Shown in pieces: positions 24,928-33,171 of a DNA stretch of 64,000 nt. The notes below the pieces were generated by a model. The model did no database searches, was not told the DNA's origin, and worked only from the letters and a program-made list of their open reading frames with translations. This DNA comes from Vibrio penaeicida. Lineage in GTDB: Bacteria > Pseudomonadota > Gammaproteobacteria > Enterobacterales > Vibrionaceae. A program made the translations under genes and the position numbers. Every line of letters starts with the position of its first letter. Within the stretch, counting starts at the first letter, position 1. Location of the stretch: positions 1 to 64,000 of the forward strand of contig NZ_JAUYVM010000026.1 of NCBI RefSeq assembly GCF_030689305.1, in the 5' to 3' direction.

Positions 24928-26721
24928 ATGAAGCACATTCGTAATTTTTCGATAATCGCCCATATCGACCACGGTAAGTCGACCCTTTCAGACCGCTTAA
25001 TCCAAGTTTGTGGTGGACTCAGTGATCGTGAGATGGAAGCTCAGGTTCTTGATTCCATGGATTTAGAGCGAGAGCGTGGCATCACCATCAAATCTCAGAG
25101 TGTGACGCTAAACTACACCGCAAATGATGGTGAAACCTACCAACTTAATTTCATCGATACCCCTGGACACGTAGATTTTGCCTACGAAGTTTCCCGTTCA
25201 TTAGCCGCTTGTGAAGGTGCGCTATTGGTAGTTGATGCCGGGCAGGGCGTAGAAGCTCAGACCCTAGCAAACTGTTACACAGCCATTGAGATGGATTTGG
25301 AAGTAGTGCCAATCTTGAATAAGATTGACCTTCCTGCAGCGGATCCAGAACGTGTGTCTGAAGAAATTGAAGAAATCGTCGGCATTGACGCTATGGAAGC
25401 GACACGCTGTAGCGCCAAAACTGGTATTGGTGTTGACGATGTTCTAGAAAACATTGTCGCTTCAATCCCTGCTCCAGAAGGTGATCCGGACGCGCCACTG
25501 CAAGCTCTTATTATTGATTCTTGGTTTGATAACTACCTTGGTGTCGTTTCTTTGGTTCGTATTAAAAATGGCGAGCTCAAGAAAAATGACAAAATCAAAG
25601 TAATGAGTACAGGACAGATTTGGGGTGTAGATCGTCTAGGTATCTTTACACCAAAACAAGTCGACACAGATGTCCTTAGTACGGGTGAAGTAGGCTGGGT
25701 TGTTTGTGGTATTAAAGACATTCTCGGCGCCCCTGTAGGTGATACGCTAACATTGTCAAAGCATGGCTCTGAAGTCGCGCTTCCTGGCTTTAAGAAAGTT
25801 AAGCCTCAGGTTTACGCGGGCTTATTCCCAGTATCGTCAGACGACTATGAAAACTTCCGTGATGCGTTAGGAAAATTGAGCCTAAACGATGCGTCCTTGT
25901 TCTACGAGCCAGAAAACTCCGCAGCATTAGGTTTCGGCTTCCGTTGTGGTTTCCTTGGTATGTTACACATGGAAATCATTCAGGAACGTTTAGAGCGTGA
26001 ATACGATCTGGATCTGATCACGACCGCACCGACAGTAGTTTATGAAGTCGAAAAGACAGATAACACGATGCTTTATGTCGATAGTCCGGCTAAGTTACCT
26101 GCGATCAATGATATCGAAGAAATTCGTGAGCCAATCGCGCGCTGTAACATTTTGGTTCCAGCAGACTACTTGGGTAACGTGATTACGCTGTGTGTTGAAA
26201 AGCGTGGTACTCAGGTAGATATGGTTTACCACGGTAACCAAGTTGCCGTAACTTACGATATTCCGATGGCAGAAGTGGTTCTTGATTTCTTCGACCGTCT
26301 TAAATCAACCTCTCGTGGTTATGCTTCACTTGATTACAACTTCCAACGCTTTGAACCATCGAACATGGTACGTGTTGACGTTCTTCTAAATGGTGACAAA
26401 GTGGATGCATTGGCAATGATCACGCATCAGGCTCATTCGCAGACACGTGGTCGCCAGCTTGTAGAGAAAATGAAAGAATTCATTCCTCGTCAAATGTTTG
26501 ATATCGCTATTCAGGCAGCGATTGGTAACCATATCATCGCGCGCTCAACAGTGAAGCAGCTTCGTAAGAACGTTATCGCAAAGTGTTACGGTGGTGACGT
26601 GAGCCGTAAGAAGAAACTTCTGAAGAAGCAGAAAGAAGGTAAGAAGCGCATGAAGCAAATTGGTAATGTTGAACTTCCACAAGAAGCATTCCTTGCCATT
26701 CTTCATGTAGGAAAAGATTAA
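24928..26721 (+). CDS. lepA: Elongation factor 4 (LepA)
   Basis: Translational GTPase of the EF-G/LepA class that acts on stalled or early-stage ribosomes. The G motifs are visible: AHIDHGKST (G1), RERGITIKSQ (G2), DTPGHVDF (G3), NKIDLP (G4), CSAKTGIG (G5). Domains II, III, V and the LepA-specific C-terminal domain follow (KQLRKNVIAKCYGGDVSRKKKLLKKQKEGK, in part). The length of 597 is typical (E. coli 599). It is upstream of lepB, as in E. coli, with a hairpin between them. Confidence 0.98.
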   Translation: MKHIRNFSIIAHIDHGKSTLSDRLIQVCGGLSDREMEAQVLDSMDLERERGITIKSQSVTLNYTANDGETYQLNFIDTPGHVDFAYEVSRSLAACEGALLVVDAGQGVEAQTLANCYTAIEMDLEVVPILNKIDLPAADPERVSEEIEEIVGIDAMEATRCSAKTGIGVDDVLENIVASIPAPEGDPDAPLQALIIDSWFDNYLGVVSLVRIKNGELKKNDKIKVMSTGQIWGVDRLGIFTPKQVDTDVLSTGEVGWVVCGIKDILGAPVGDTLTLSKHGSEVALPGFKKVKPQVYAGLFPVSSDDYENFRDALGKLSLNDASLFYEPENSAALGFGFRCGFLGMLHMEIIQERLEREYDLDLITTAPTVVYEVEKTDNTMLYVDSPAKLPAINDIEEIREPIARCNILVPADYLGNVITLCVEKRGTQVDMVYHGNQVAVTYDIPMAEVVLDFFDRLKSTSRGYASLDYNFQRFEPSNMVRVDVLLNGDKVDALAMITHQAHSQTRGRQLVEKMKEFIPRQMFDIAIQAAIGNHIIARSTVKQLRKNVIAKCYGGDVSRKKKLLKKQKEGKKRMKQIGNVELPQEAFLAILHVGKD

Positions 26722-26760
26722 ACTTTTTCGTACTTTTACACTCAAACAAAGACTTAGGCA

Positions 26761-26790
26761 GAAAGGGTATCGGATACCCTTTCTTCTTTT
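26761..26790 (+). terminator. Hairpin/terminator between lepA and lepB
   Basis: The stem GAAAGGGTAT / ATACCCTTTC with a 3-base loop is followed by a T-rich run (TTCTTTTT). It is probably a partial terminator, since lepB lies only 27 bases further on. Confidence 0.75.
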
Positions 26791-26816
26791 TCACTAGAGA
26801 ATACGAAGGGAAGTAA

Positions 26817-27722
26817 ATGGCAAATACATTTTCACTTATACTTGTGATCGTTACATTAGTGACAGGCATGGTATGGGCGCTTGAAAAACTGGTCTTGGCA
26901 AAAAAGCGTCAAGAAAAACTGGGTGCGATTGAAGGTCAGACTAACGAAGGCCTTGATGCATCTTTACAAGCGAAAGTGGCTGCCCAACCTTGGTGGGTAG
27001 AAAACAGTGTCTCTATCTTCCCTGTGATTGCCTTTGTTTTGGTTCTGCGTTCTTTTATTTATGAACCGTTTCAAATCCCATCAGGTTCAATGATGCCGAC
27101 GTTACTCGTGGGTGATTTCATTTTGGTTGAAAAATACGCTTACGGACTGAAAGATCCTGTATGGCGTACTCAATTGGTTGAAACTGGTAAACCTGAGCGC
27201 GGTGACATTGTGGTGTTTAAATTCCCACCTAATCCAGGTATTGATTACATCAAACGTGTGGTCGGTCTGCCGGGTGATGTGGTTCGTTACAGCGAAAATA
27301 AAGAACTGTGCGTGCAACGTCAAGGGGATGATAGTTGCAATGCGATTGAAACCTCTAATGTGACAGAAAGTATTTTTCAAGATGAACGAATCGGTATTCC
27401 GATGATTCAGATTGATGAGAAATTGGGTGAAGAAACTCACCAAATTTTGGTACATCCATTAACTCGCGATGACGTGAGAGCTTACCAGCCACGTCCAGGT
27501 GTTCGTGAGTGGGTAGTACCACAAGGTCAGTATTTTGTTATGGGCGATAACCGTGACAATAGTGCTGACAGCCGTTTTTGGGGCTTTGTCCCTGAAGGCA
27601 ATTTAGTAGGCAAAGCGGTCGGAATTTGGATTAGCTTTGAATTTGAACGAGATCAAGACAGCGTACTGCCGTCTTGGATTCCAACTGGTGTGAGGTTCAA
27701 CCGCATCGGTGGCATACATTAA
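26817..27722 (+). CDS. lepB: Signal peptidase I (LepB)
   Basis: Inner-membrane Ser/Lys protease that removes signal peptides from exported proteins. Two N-terminal membrane segments (about residues 2-22 and 63-82) are followed by the periplasmic domain. The catalytic Ser lies in IPSGSMMPTL, the catalytic Lys in DYIKRVVGLPGD, and the C-terminal box GDNRDNSADSRFWGFVP is intact. Length 301 (E. coli 324). A GGGAAG ribosome site lies upstream. The gene is followed 10 bases on by rnc, as in other gammaproteobacteria. Confidence 0.97.
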   Translation: MANTFSLILVIVTLVTGMVWALEKLVLAKKRQEKLGAIEGQTNEGLDASLQAKVAAQPWWVENSVSIFPVIAFVLVLRSFIYEPFQIPSGSMMPTLLVGDFILVEKYAYGLKDPVWRTQLVETGKPERGDIVVFKFPPNPGIDYIKRVVGLPGDVVRYSENKELCVQRQGDDSCNAIETSNVTESIFQDERIGIPMIQIDEKLGEETHQILVHPLTRDDVRAYQPRPGVREWVVPQGQYFVMGDNRDNSADSRFWGFVPEGNLVGKAVGIWISFEFERDQDSVLPSWIPTGVRFNRIGGIH

Positions 27723-27732
27723 TAGAGAGAGT

Positions 27733-28410
27733 ATGAATACTCCTATCAGTAAATTAGAAAAACAGCTCGGCTATCAATTTAATGATGCTGGGCTGATCCA
27801 TTTGGCGCTGACCCATCGTAGCGCCAATGGTAAACATAATGAGCGTCTTGAATTTCTGGGCGATTCAATTTTAAGTTTTGTCATTGCTGATGATTTGTAT
27901 CACCGCTTCCCGAAAGTGAACGAAGGTGATATGAGCCGCATGCGTGCAACATTAGTTCGTGGCAATACCCTTGCTGAACTAGGTCGTGAATTCGATTTGG
28001 GAGAGTACTTAAAATTAGGTCCAGGTGAGCTGAAAAGTGGCGGATTCCGTCGAGACTCCATTCTTGCGGATGCCGTAGAAGCTATTATTGGCGCGGTTTA
28101 CCTTGATAGTGATCTCGAGATGGTTCGCAAGGTTGTCCTGAGTTGGTATCACTCAAGATTGGTCGCTATTCAGCCAGGTGTCTCGCAAAAAGATCCTAAA
28201 ACGCGGTTACAGGAATTCCTACAAGGTAGAAGAAAACCTCTCCCTGCGTATTCTGTGACTAAAATTAAAGGTGAAGCACACAACCAAGAATTTACGGTGG
28301 CGTGTGAAATTGCAGGACTGGATGAGCCTGTTATCGGCAAAGGTACAAGTCGACGCAAAGCGGAGCAAGCAGCGGCTGAATTAGCATTAGGACTTCTAAC
28401 CAATGTCTGA
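27733..28410 (+). CDS. rnc: Ribonuclease III
   Basis: Double-strand-specific endonuclease that processes rRNA and many mRNAs. The signature motif HNERLEFLGDSIL carries the metal-binding Glu/Asp residues, and a second acidic site lies in DAVEAIIGAVYLD. A C-terminal dsRNA-binding domain (about 155-222, ending in KGTSRRKAEQAAAELAL) follows. Length 225. The start at 27733 (MNTPISKL) is chosen over 27709, which lies inside lepB. It overlaps era by 8 bases. Confidence 0.97.
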   Translation: MNTPISKLEKQLGYQFNDAGLIHLALTHRSANGKHNERLEFLGDSILSFVIADDLYHRFPKVNEGDMSRMRATLVRGNTLAELGREFDLGEYLKLGPGELKSGGFRRDSILADAVEAIIGAVYLDSDLEMVRKVVLSWYHSRLVAIQPGVSQKDPKTRLQEFLQGRRKPLPAYSVTKIKGEAHNQEFTVACEIAGLDEPVIGKGTSRRKAEQAAAELALGLLTNV

Positions 28411-29368
28411 TGAAAAAGAATTTGATTTGGATGCGTATTTCGAATCTGAGAAACAGGAATCGTCGGCTGAAAACCAACATTGCGGGTTTATCGCGATTGT
28501 TGGTCGCCCAAATGTGGGCAAGTCAACATTGCTCAACCAATTGTTGGGGCAGAAGATTTCTATTACCTCTCGTAAACCGCAAACGACGCGCCATCGCATT
28601 ATGGGCGTGGATACGGAAGGTGACTATCAAGCCATTTTTGTTGATACGCCAGGGCTTCATATTGAAGAAAAACGTGCAATTAACAGGTTGATGAACCGAG
28701 CCGCGAACAGCTCGTTGAGTGATGTTAACCTAGTCTTTTTCTTGGTAGATGGCACACACTGGACAAATGATGATGAGATGGTGTTTACCAAGCTCAGCAA
28801 GGCAAATTTCCCAGTTGTGTTGTGTGTGAACAAAGTTGATAACGTAAAAGATCGCAACGAAGTGATGCTTCATATGCAGTCTTTGTCGGAAAAAATGGAC
28901 TTTGTGGACGTCGTGCCTATTTCGGCGAAACACGACAAAAACATTGATGTGCTGCGTAAGCACGTGCGAGAGCATTTGCCAAAAGCGACGCACCACTTCC
29001 CAGAAGAATATGTAACCGATCGCTCTCAGCGTTTTATGGCGTCTGAAATTGTCCGGGAGAAACTCATGCGTTTCACTGGTGAAGAGTTGCCTTACTCGGT
29101 AACTGTTGAGATCGAGCGATTTGATTACAATCCTGAAACCGATGGTTTCCACATCAATGCGTTGATCTTAGTTGAGCGCACTGGTCAGAAAAAAATGGTA
29201 ATCGGGAAAGGTGGCGAGAAAATCAAAACCATTGGTCGTGAAGCTCGCCTTGATATGGAAGAGCTTTTTGAACGTAAGGTTTACCTAGAAACTTGGGTGA
29301 AGGTGAAATCTGGCTGGGCGGATGATGAACGTGCTCTCCGAAGCCTCGGTTACATTGATGACCTTTAG
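28403..29368 (+). CDS. era: GTPase Era
   Basis: Essential GTPase for 16S rRNA maturation and 30S assembly. The G motifs GRPNVGKST, DTPGLH and NKVDNV are followed by the C-terminal KH domain (IGKGGEKIKTIGREARLDMEELF). The 321-residue length slightly exceeds E. coli (301) because of an acidic N-terminal extension of about 20 residues (DEKEFDLDAYFESEKQES). It overlaps rnc and is closed by a terminator before recO. Confidence 0.97.
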   Translation: MSDEKEFDLDAYFESEKQESSAENQHCGFIAIVGRPNVGKSTLLNQLLGQKISITSRKPQTTRHRIMGVDTEGDYQAIFVDTPGLHIEEKRAINRLMNRAANSSLSDVNLVFFLVDGTHWTNDDEMVFTKLSKANFPVVLCVNKVDNVKDRNEVMLHMQSLSEKMDFVDVVPISAKHDKNIDVLRKHVREHLPKATHHFPEEYVTDRSQRFMASEIVREKLMRFTGEELPYSVTVEIERFDYNPETDGFHINALILVERTGQKKMVIGKGGEKIKTIGREARLDMEELFERKVYLETWVKVKSGWADDERALRSLGYIDDL

Positions 29369-29389
29369 AGCGAAATTGGTGTAAGTTAG

Positions 29390-29415
29390 AAGGGAGTGTA
29401 ATGCTCCCTTTTTTG
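29390..29415 (+). terminator. Rho-independent terminator after era
   Basis: The stem AAGGGAG / CTCCCTT with a 7-base loop is followed by five T residues. Confidence 0.85.
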
Positions 29416-29510
29416 TGCCTGCTATACGAGCTTTATGTTTGCTGATATAACGCACAATTTTTTGTCCAAGGTTAATTAATACTGTTCAAGGTTACTTAAG
29501 AGAGTCGTGT

Positions 29511-30239
29511 ATGTCTGATGGGTTACAGCGGTGTTTTGTTTTGCATCGTCGACCATACAGTGAAACCAGCCTGATTTTGGATGTGTTCAGTGAAGAGCAT
29601 GGTCGTATGTCTATTATGGCAAAAGGCGCGAGAAGCAAACGCTCCAACCTAAAAGGTGCATTACAGCCGTTTACACCACTTTTGATGAAGTGGTCGGGCA
29701 AAGGAAGTATGCGGACATTGCGCCAAGCCGAGCCTATCAGCCTTGGGCTTCCTCTTTCAGGTATACATCTTTATTCTGCAATGTATGTGAATGAGTTGAT
29801 TGGGCGAGTATTGGAAAGCGAAACACCTTACCCTGCATTATTCCACGACTATTTACTCGCTTTGACCGAACTGGCGCAAGCCGATAATCCCGAACCAGCA
29901 TTACGGCGATTTGAGCTCGCTTTGCTGTCGTCCTTAGGCTACGGCGTAGATTTTATGCATTGCGCGGGAACTGGGGAAATGGTCGAGCCAGAAATGACTT
30001 ACCGTTATCGAGAGCAAAAAGGTTTCATTGCCAGTGTGAGGCGAGACAATCTGACATTTATGGGAAATGAGTTAATTGCAATTAGTGAACGGCGCTTCAC
30101 TACCAAAGAGCAACTTAAAGCAGCAAAACGCTTTACACGTATAGCACTAAAGCCTTATCTTGGCGGCAAACCACTAAAAAGTAGGGAACTGTTTCTCCCA
30201 AGAACAGGCTTTCCCGGAGCACGGAGTATTGAAAAATGA
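29511..30239 (+). CDS. recO: DNA repair protein RecO
   Basis: Recombination mediator that loads RecA on SSB-coated single-stranded DNA in the RecFOR pathway. The N-terminal OB fold (CFVLHRRPYSETSLILDVFSEEHGR, in part) and the helical C-terminal domain are present. Length 242 (E. coli 242). It overlaps pdxJ by 4 bases (ATGA). The order era-recO-pdxJ-acpS is the same as in E. coli. Confidence 0.95.
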   Translation: MSDGLQRCFVLHRRPYSETSLILDVFSEEHGRMSIMAKGARSKRSNLKGALQPFTPLLMKWSGKGSMRTLRQAEPISLGLPLSGIHLYSAMYVNELIGRVLESETPYPALFHDYLLALTELAQADNPEPALRRFELALLSSLGYGVDFMHCAGTGEMVEPEMTYRYREQKGFIASVRRDNLTFMGNELIAISERRFTTKEQLKAAKRFTRIALKPYLGGKPLKSRELFLPRTGFPGARSIEK

Positions 30240-30967
30240 GCTCAATTCTACTCGGGGTAAACATTGATCATATCGCCACTTTGCGTAATGCACGTGGAAC
30301 CAAATATCCAGATCCAGTGCACGCAGCAGAAATTGCAGAACGTGCTGGTGCCGACGGTATTACCATTCACCTTCGTGAAGATCGCCGTCATATTGTAGAT
30401 CGTGATGTCAGGATTCTACGTGAAACGCTGCAAACCAGAATGAATCTGGAAATGGCGGTAACAGATGAAATGGTCGAAATCGCGTTGCAAACGAAACCTG
30501 AATACGTTTGCTTAGTGCCTGAAAAACGTGAAGAGCTGACAACGGAAGGCGGTTTAGACGTGGTCGGTCAGCTGGAAAAAGTAAAAGCTGCGACGCAAAA
30601 ATTGACGGAAGCAGGCATTAAAGTGTCTTTATTCATTGACGCTGATCGTGAGCAAATTGATGCATCAAAAGCATGTGGTGCACCTTACATTGAGCTTCAC
30701 ACTGGTCATTATGCCGATGCGACGACGGAATGCGAGCAAACCAACGAGCTGAAAAAGATCGCTGCTGGTGCAAGCTATGCCGACAGCATTGGTATTAAAG
30801 TCAATGCCGGACATGGCTTGACGTACCACAACGTTGCGCCTATTGCAGCATTACCAGAAGTGTATGAACTTAATATCGGTCATTCCATCATGGGTCGTGC
30901 GGTCTTTGATGGTTTGCATAAAGCGGTTGCTGATATGAAAGCGGTTATGCTTGAAGCTCGTCGTTAA
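30236..30967 (+). CDS. pdxJ: Pyridoxine 5'-phosphate synthase
   Basis: Condenses 1-deoxyxylulose 5-phosphate with aminoacetone 3-phosphate in vitamin B6 synthesis. The TIM barrel begins LLGVNIDHIATLRNARGT and includes GITIHLREDRRHI and NAGHGLTYHNV, the family signatures. Length 243. It is in the same operon as recO and acpS. Epd in the same window supplies the other branch of this pathway. Confidence 0.97.
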   Translation: MSSILLGVNIDHIATLRNARGTKYPDPVHAAEIAERAGADGITIHLREDRRHIVDRDVRILRETLQTRMNLEMAVTDEMVEIALQTKPEYVCLVPEKREELTTEGGLDVVGQLEKVKAATQKLTEAGIKVSLFIDADREQIDASKACGAPYIELHTGHYADATTECEQTNELKKIAAGASYADSIGIKVNAGHGLTYHNVAPIAALPEVYELNIGHSIMGRAVFDGLHKAVADMKAVMLEARR

Positions 30968-30983
30968 TTTCCATTCATAACGT

Positions 30984-31112
30984 CAGCCACTGTATTCAGC
31001 AGTGGCTGTTTGTTATCTAGCATTAGTTTTTAAAGCGGAGAATTTATGGCCATCGTTGGATTAGGAACGGATATAGCGGAAATAGATCGCTTCGAAAAAT
31101 CCTTATCCAAAC
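30984..31112 (+). terminator. Hairpin after pdxJ
   Basis: The stem CAGCCACTG / CAGTGGCTG lies at 30984-31008 with a 7-base loop and is followed by a short T-rich stretch. It is probably a weak terminator, since acpS follows within 40 bases; only the first 30 bases of the stated interval are the hairpin, the rest is the acpS leader and start. Confidence 0.45.
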
Positions 31113-31426
31113 TTGGAGAAGCATTTGCGAAACGCATTCTAACAGAGCCTGAGTTAGTCACGTTTCATGCGACGAAACAGCAATCTCGCTTTCTCGCTAA
31201 GCGTTTTGCCGCAAAAGAAGCGGCGTCCAAAGCATTGGGCACAGGAATTGCGAAGGGAGTGACCTTTCATGATTTTATTGTCTCGAATGACGCCAACGGA
31301 AAACCTATACTTTCTCTTCATAATCAAGCGCTAGCATACTCAACGAGCGCTGGTGTGACCCACATCCACCTTTCTATTTCTGACGAACGTCATTACGCGG
31401 TTGCTACCGTAATCTTTGAGCGATAA
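31046..31426 (+). CDS. acpS: Holo-[acyl-carrier-protein] synthase
   Basis: Transfers 4'-phosphopantetheine from CoA to acyl carrier protein. The metal-binding GLGTDIAEIDRF start and the FAAKEAASKALGTGI motif are both present. Length 126 is typical for the AcpS-type enzyme. It is the last gene of the rnc-era-recO-pdxJ-acpS neighbourhood. Confidence 0.97.
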   Translation: MAIVGLGTDIAEIDRFEKSLSKLGEAFAKRILTEPELVTFHATKQQSRFLAKRFAAKEAASKALGTGIAKGVTFHDFIVSNDANGKPILSLHNQALAYSTSAGVTHIHLSISDERHYAVATVIFER

Positions 31427-31501
31427 CTCAATCACTGTTCTACACTCATATTAGTGGTGACTCATGTAGTTGAGCCAAAATTAATACTATGAGATGGGCG
31501 T

Positions 31502-32752
31502 ATGAGGTTAACAGGGATAAGTTTACTATTCGCATTGCTTTCTTCTTCGGCTCTTGCTGACGACTGGGATTTTTCAGGATTTGGTAACGTTGGCTATAGC
31601 TACGATACCAGCGACAGCTTTGGCTATATGCGTGACCTTACGCAAAAAGCCGACCCCGATAGTGATGGGTCATTTCTACCTGATTCCAAAATCGGTGCTC
31701 AGATAAACTACAACATCAATTTTGAATGGGATGTCACTGCTCAGTATGTTATCGCAGAGAGGGCGGGGGACGAGTTGTTGGACGGCTTAGAGCTTGCCTT
31801 CTTAGCATATCGACCAACATCTGATTTCGATATTCGTGTTGGTCGATTGGGGTACAACGTATTTTGGTTCGCAGAAACCCGCCGTGTGGACTTCGGTCAT
31901 CTCTGGGTGCGACTACCTCAAGAAATATACAGCTGGATCCCTTTGCAAAATATTGATGGAATCGATTTCACCTATCGTTTCTATGTCGACGATGTCAGCT
32001 TTTCTTCTGCTTTTCAATACGGTTCAACGCAGGCGACAACCGATTTGCACGAGGGCTATGAACCTAACCGATTCTATAGCAACAGTGCGCTTTCCTTGAG
32101 CTTGGTTGCGAATTGGGACGTGTGGCGAGCACGTGCTTCTTACGCGCAGTTACGGGTTGATTCAGATCTTCCTCCGCAGATAGGTGACTTGAAAGGTGGT
32201 CTAGACAAAATTGGCAACTCAGGATTAGGACCAATTAGTGATGAAGCCAATCTTCTGAATGAAAAAATGAGTGTGACTGGCGGCATGGTTAGATATGGTC
32301 AAATCGGGATTGAATACAATGATGGCACTTGGCATCTGTTGAGTGAACTTGTAAAGGTAAAAACCGATAAAGATTTGTTGCCTGAAGGACAAGGAGGGTA
32401 TATCAGTCTTGGTCGCCGGTTCAATGAGTTTACGCCCTATATGATTCGCTCATGGTTTAATCCGGAAACCGACAAGTTGGAAGCACAATACGATTGGAGC
32501 ATTTTACCGGACCCTCAATTAGTGCAATTACAGCAAGGGGCAATCACTTCAATTAATGCGACTTTGATTAATCAATCTATATGGTCTTTGGGTACACGTT
32601 GGGACATCAGCGAGCAGATAAGCCTTAAGGCACAAATTGATTGGGTGCATATTGAAGATACAGGCCATGGGCTTTGGGCGACAAATTTACTAGAACCTAA
32701 ACCCGAAACAAGGGTGCAGGTGTACTCATTATCAGCCAGTTTCCTCTTCTAG
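31502..32752 (+). CDS. vpvA: Outer-membrane beta-barrel protein, VpvA-like
   Basis: A 416-residue exported protein with a signal peptide (about residues 1-19, cleavage ALA|DD). The rest alternates short polar turns and amphipathic strands and ends in an aromatic residue (SLSASFLF), the mark of an outer-membrane barrel. It resembles porin-like proteins; the ligand is unknown. It is the first gene of a three-gene operon with a periplasmic binding-like protein and a diguanylate cyclase. The order and the neighbours (acpS/pdxJ on one side, the VarS kinase on the other) match the vpvABC locus of V. cholerae, so I use that name with moderate confidence. Confidence 0.7.
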   Translation: MRLTGISLLFALLSSSALADDWDFSGFGNVGYSYDTSDSFGYMRDLTQKADPDSDGSFLPDSKIGAQINYNINFEWDVTAQYVIAERAGDELLDGLELAFLAYRPTSDFDIRVGRLGYNVFWFAETRRVDFGHLWVRLPQEIYSWIPLQNIDGIDFTYRFYVDDVSFSSAFQYGSTQATTDLHEGYEPNRFYSNSALSLSLVANWDVWRARASYAQLRVDSDLPPQIGDLKGGLDKIGNSGLGPISDEANLLNEKMSVTGGMVRYGQIGIEYNDGTWHLLSELVKVKTDKDLLPEGQGGYISLGRRFNEFTPYMIRSWFNPETDKLEAQYDWSILPDPQLVQLQQGAITSINATLINQSIWSLGTRWDISEQISLKAQIDWVHIEDTGHGLWATNLLEPKPETRVQVYSLSASFLF

Positions 32753-32760
32753 GTGGTGAA

Positions 32761-33171
32761 ATGAGATTACTGAGCTTTGCCTTATTGTTGATAAGCCCTT
32801 GTGTGTTTGCTGAACTTTACATTGTGGTCAGTGATCGCAGTGAGCTTGAAAGCATCACAAAAGAGCAAGTTGCTGGGCTGTATCTTGGACGAAGTAGAGG
32901 AAAGTTGAACCGAAGGATCACGATTCTAGAGCGAAATGGCGAAGTGAGAGAATCATTTTATGAAGAGATCAGCGATCTATCTTTGAGTCAGGTAAATGCA
33001 CACTGGGCAAAATTAAAATTCTCAGGTCGAGTACGTGCGCCCTTGGTTATGAAAAGTGAAGAAGAGTTGATAGAGCGTCTATTACGAGATAAATCAGCTC
33101 TTGGATATGTACGGAATAAACCCTCGCATTCACAATTAAAAGTGATTTTAACGATCAATGATGATGAATAG
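32761..33171 (+). CDS. vpvB: Periplasmic PstS-like single-domain protein, VpvB-like
   Basis: A 136-residue protein with a signal peptide (residues 1-17, CVFA|EL). The mature part has the fold seen in phosphate-binding-like proteins of the PstS type (VVSDRSELESITKEQVAGLYLGRSRG; SALGYV). It is only one lobe, so it may sense or adapt rather than transport. It lies 9 bases after the barrel gene and overlaps the cyclase gene by 14 bases, which suggests it passes a periplasmic signal to the cyclase. Confidence 0.68.
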   Translation: MRLLSFALLLISPCVFAELYIVVSDRSELESITKEQVAGLYLGRSRGKLNRRITILERNGEVRESFYEEISDLSLSQVNAHWAKLKFSGRVRAPLVMKSEEELIERLLRDKSALGYVRNKPSHSQLKVILTINDDE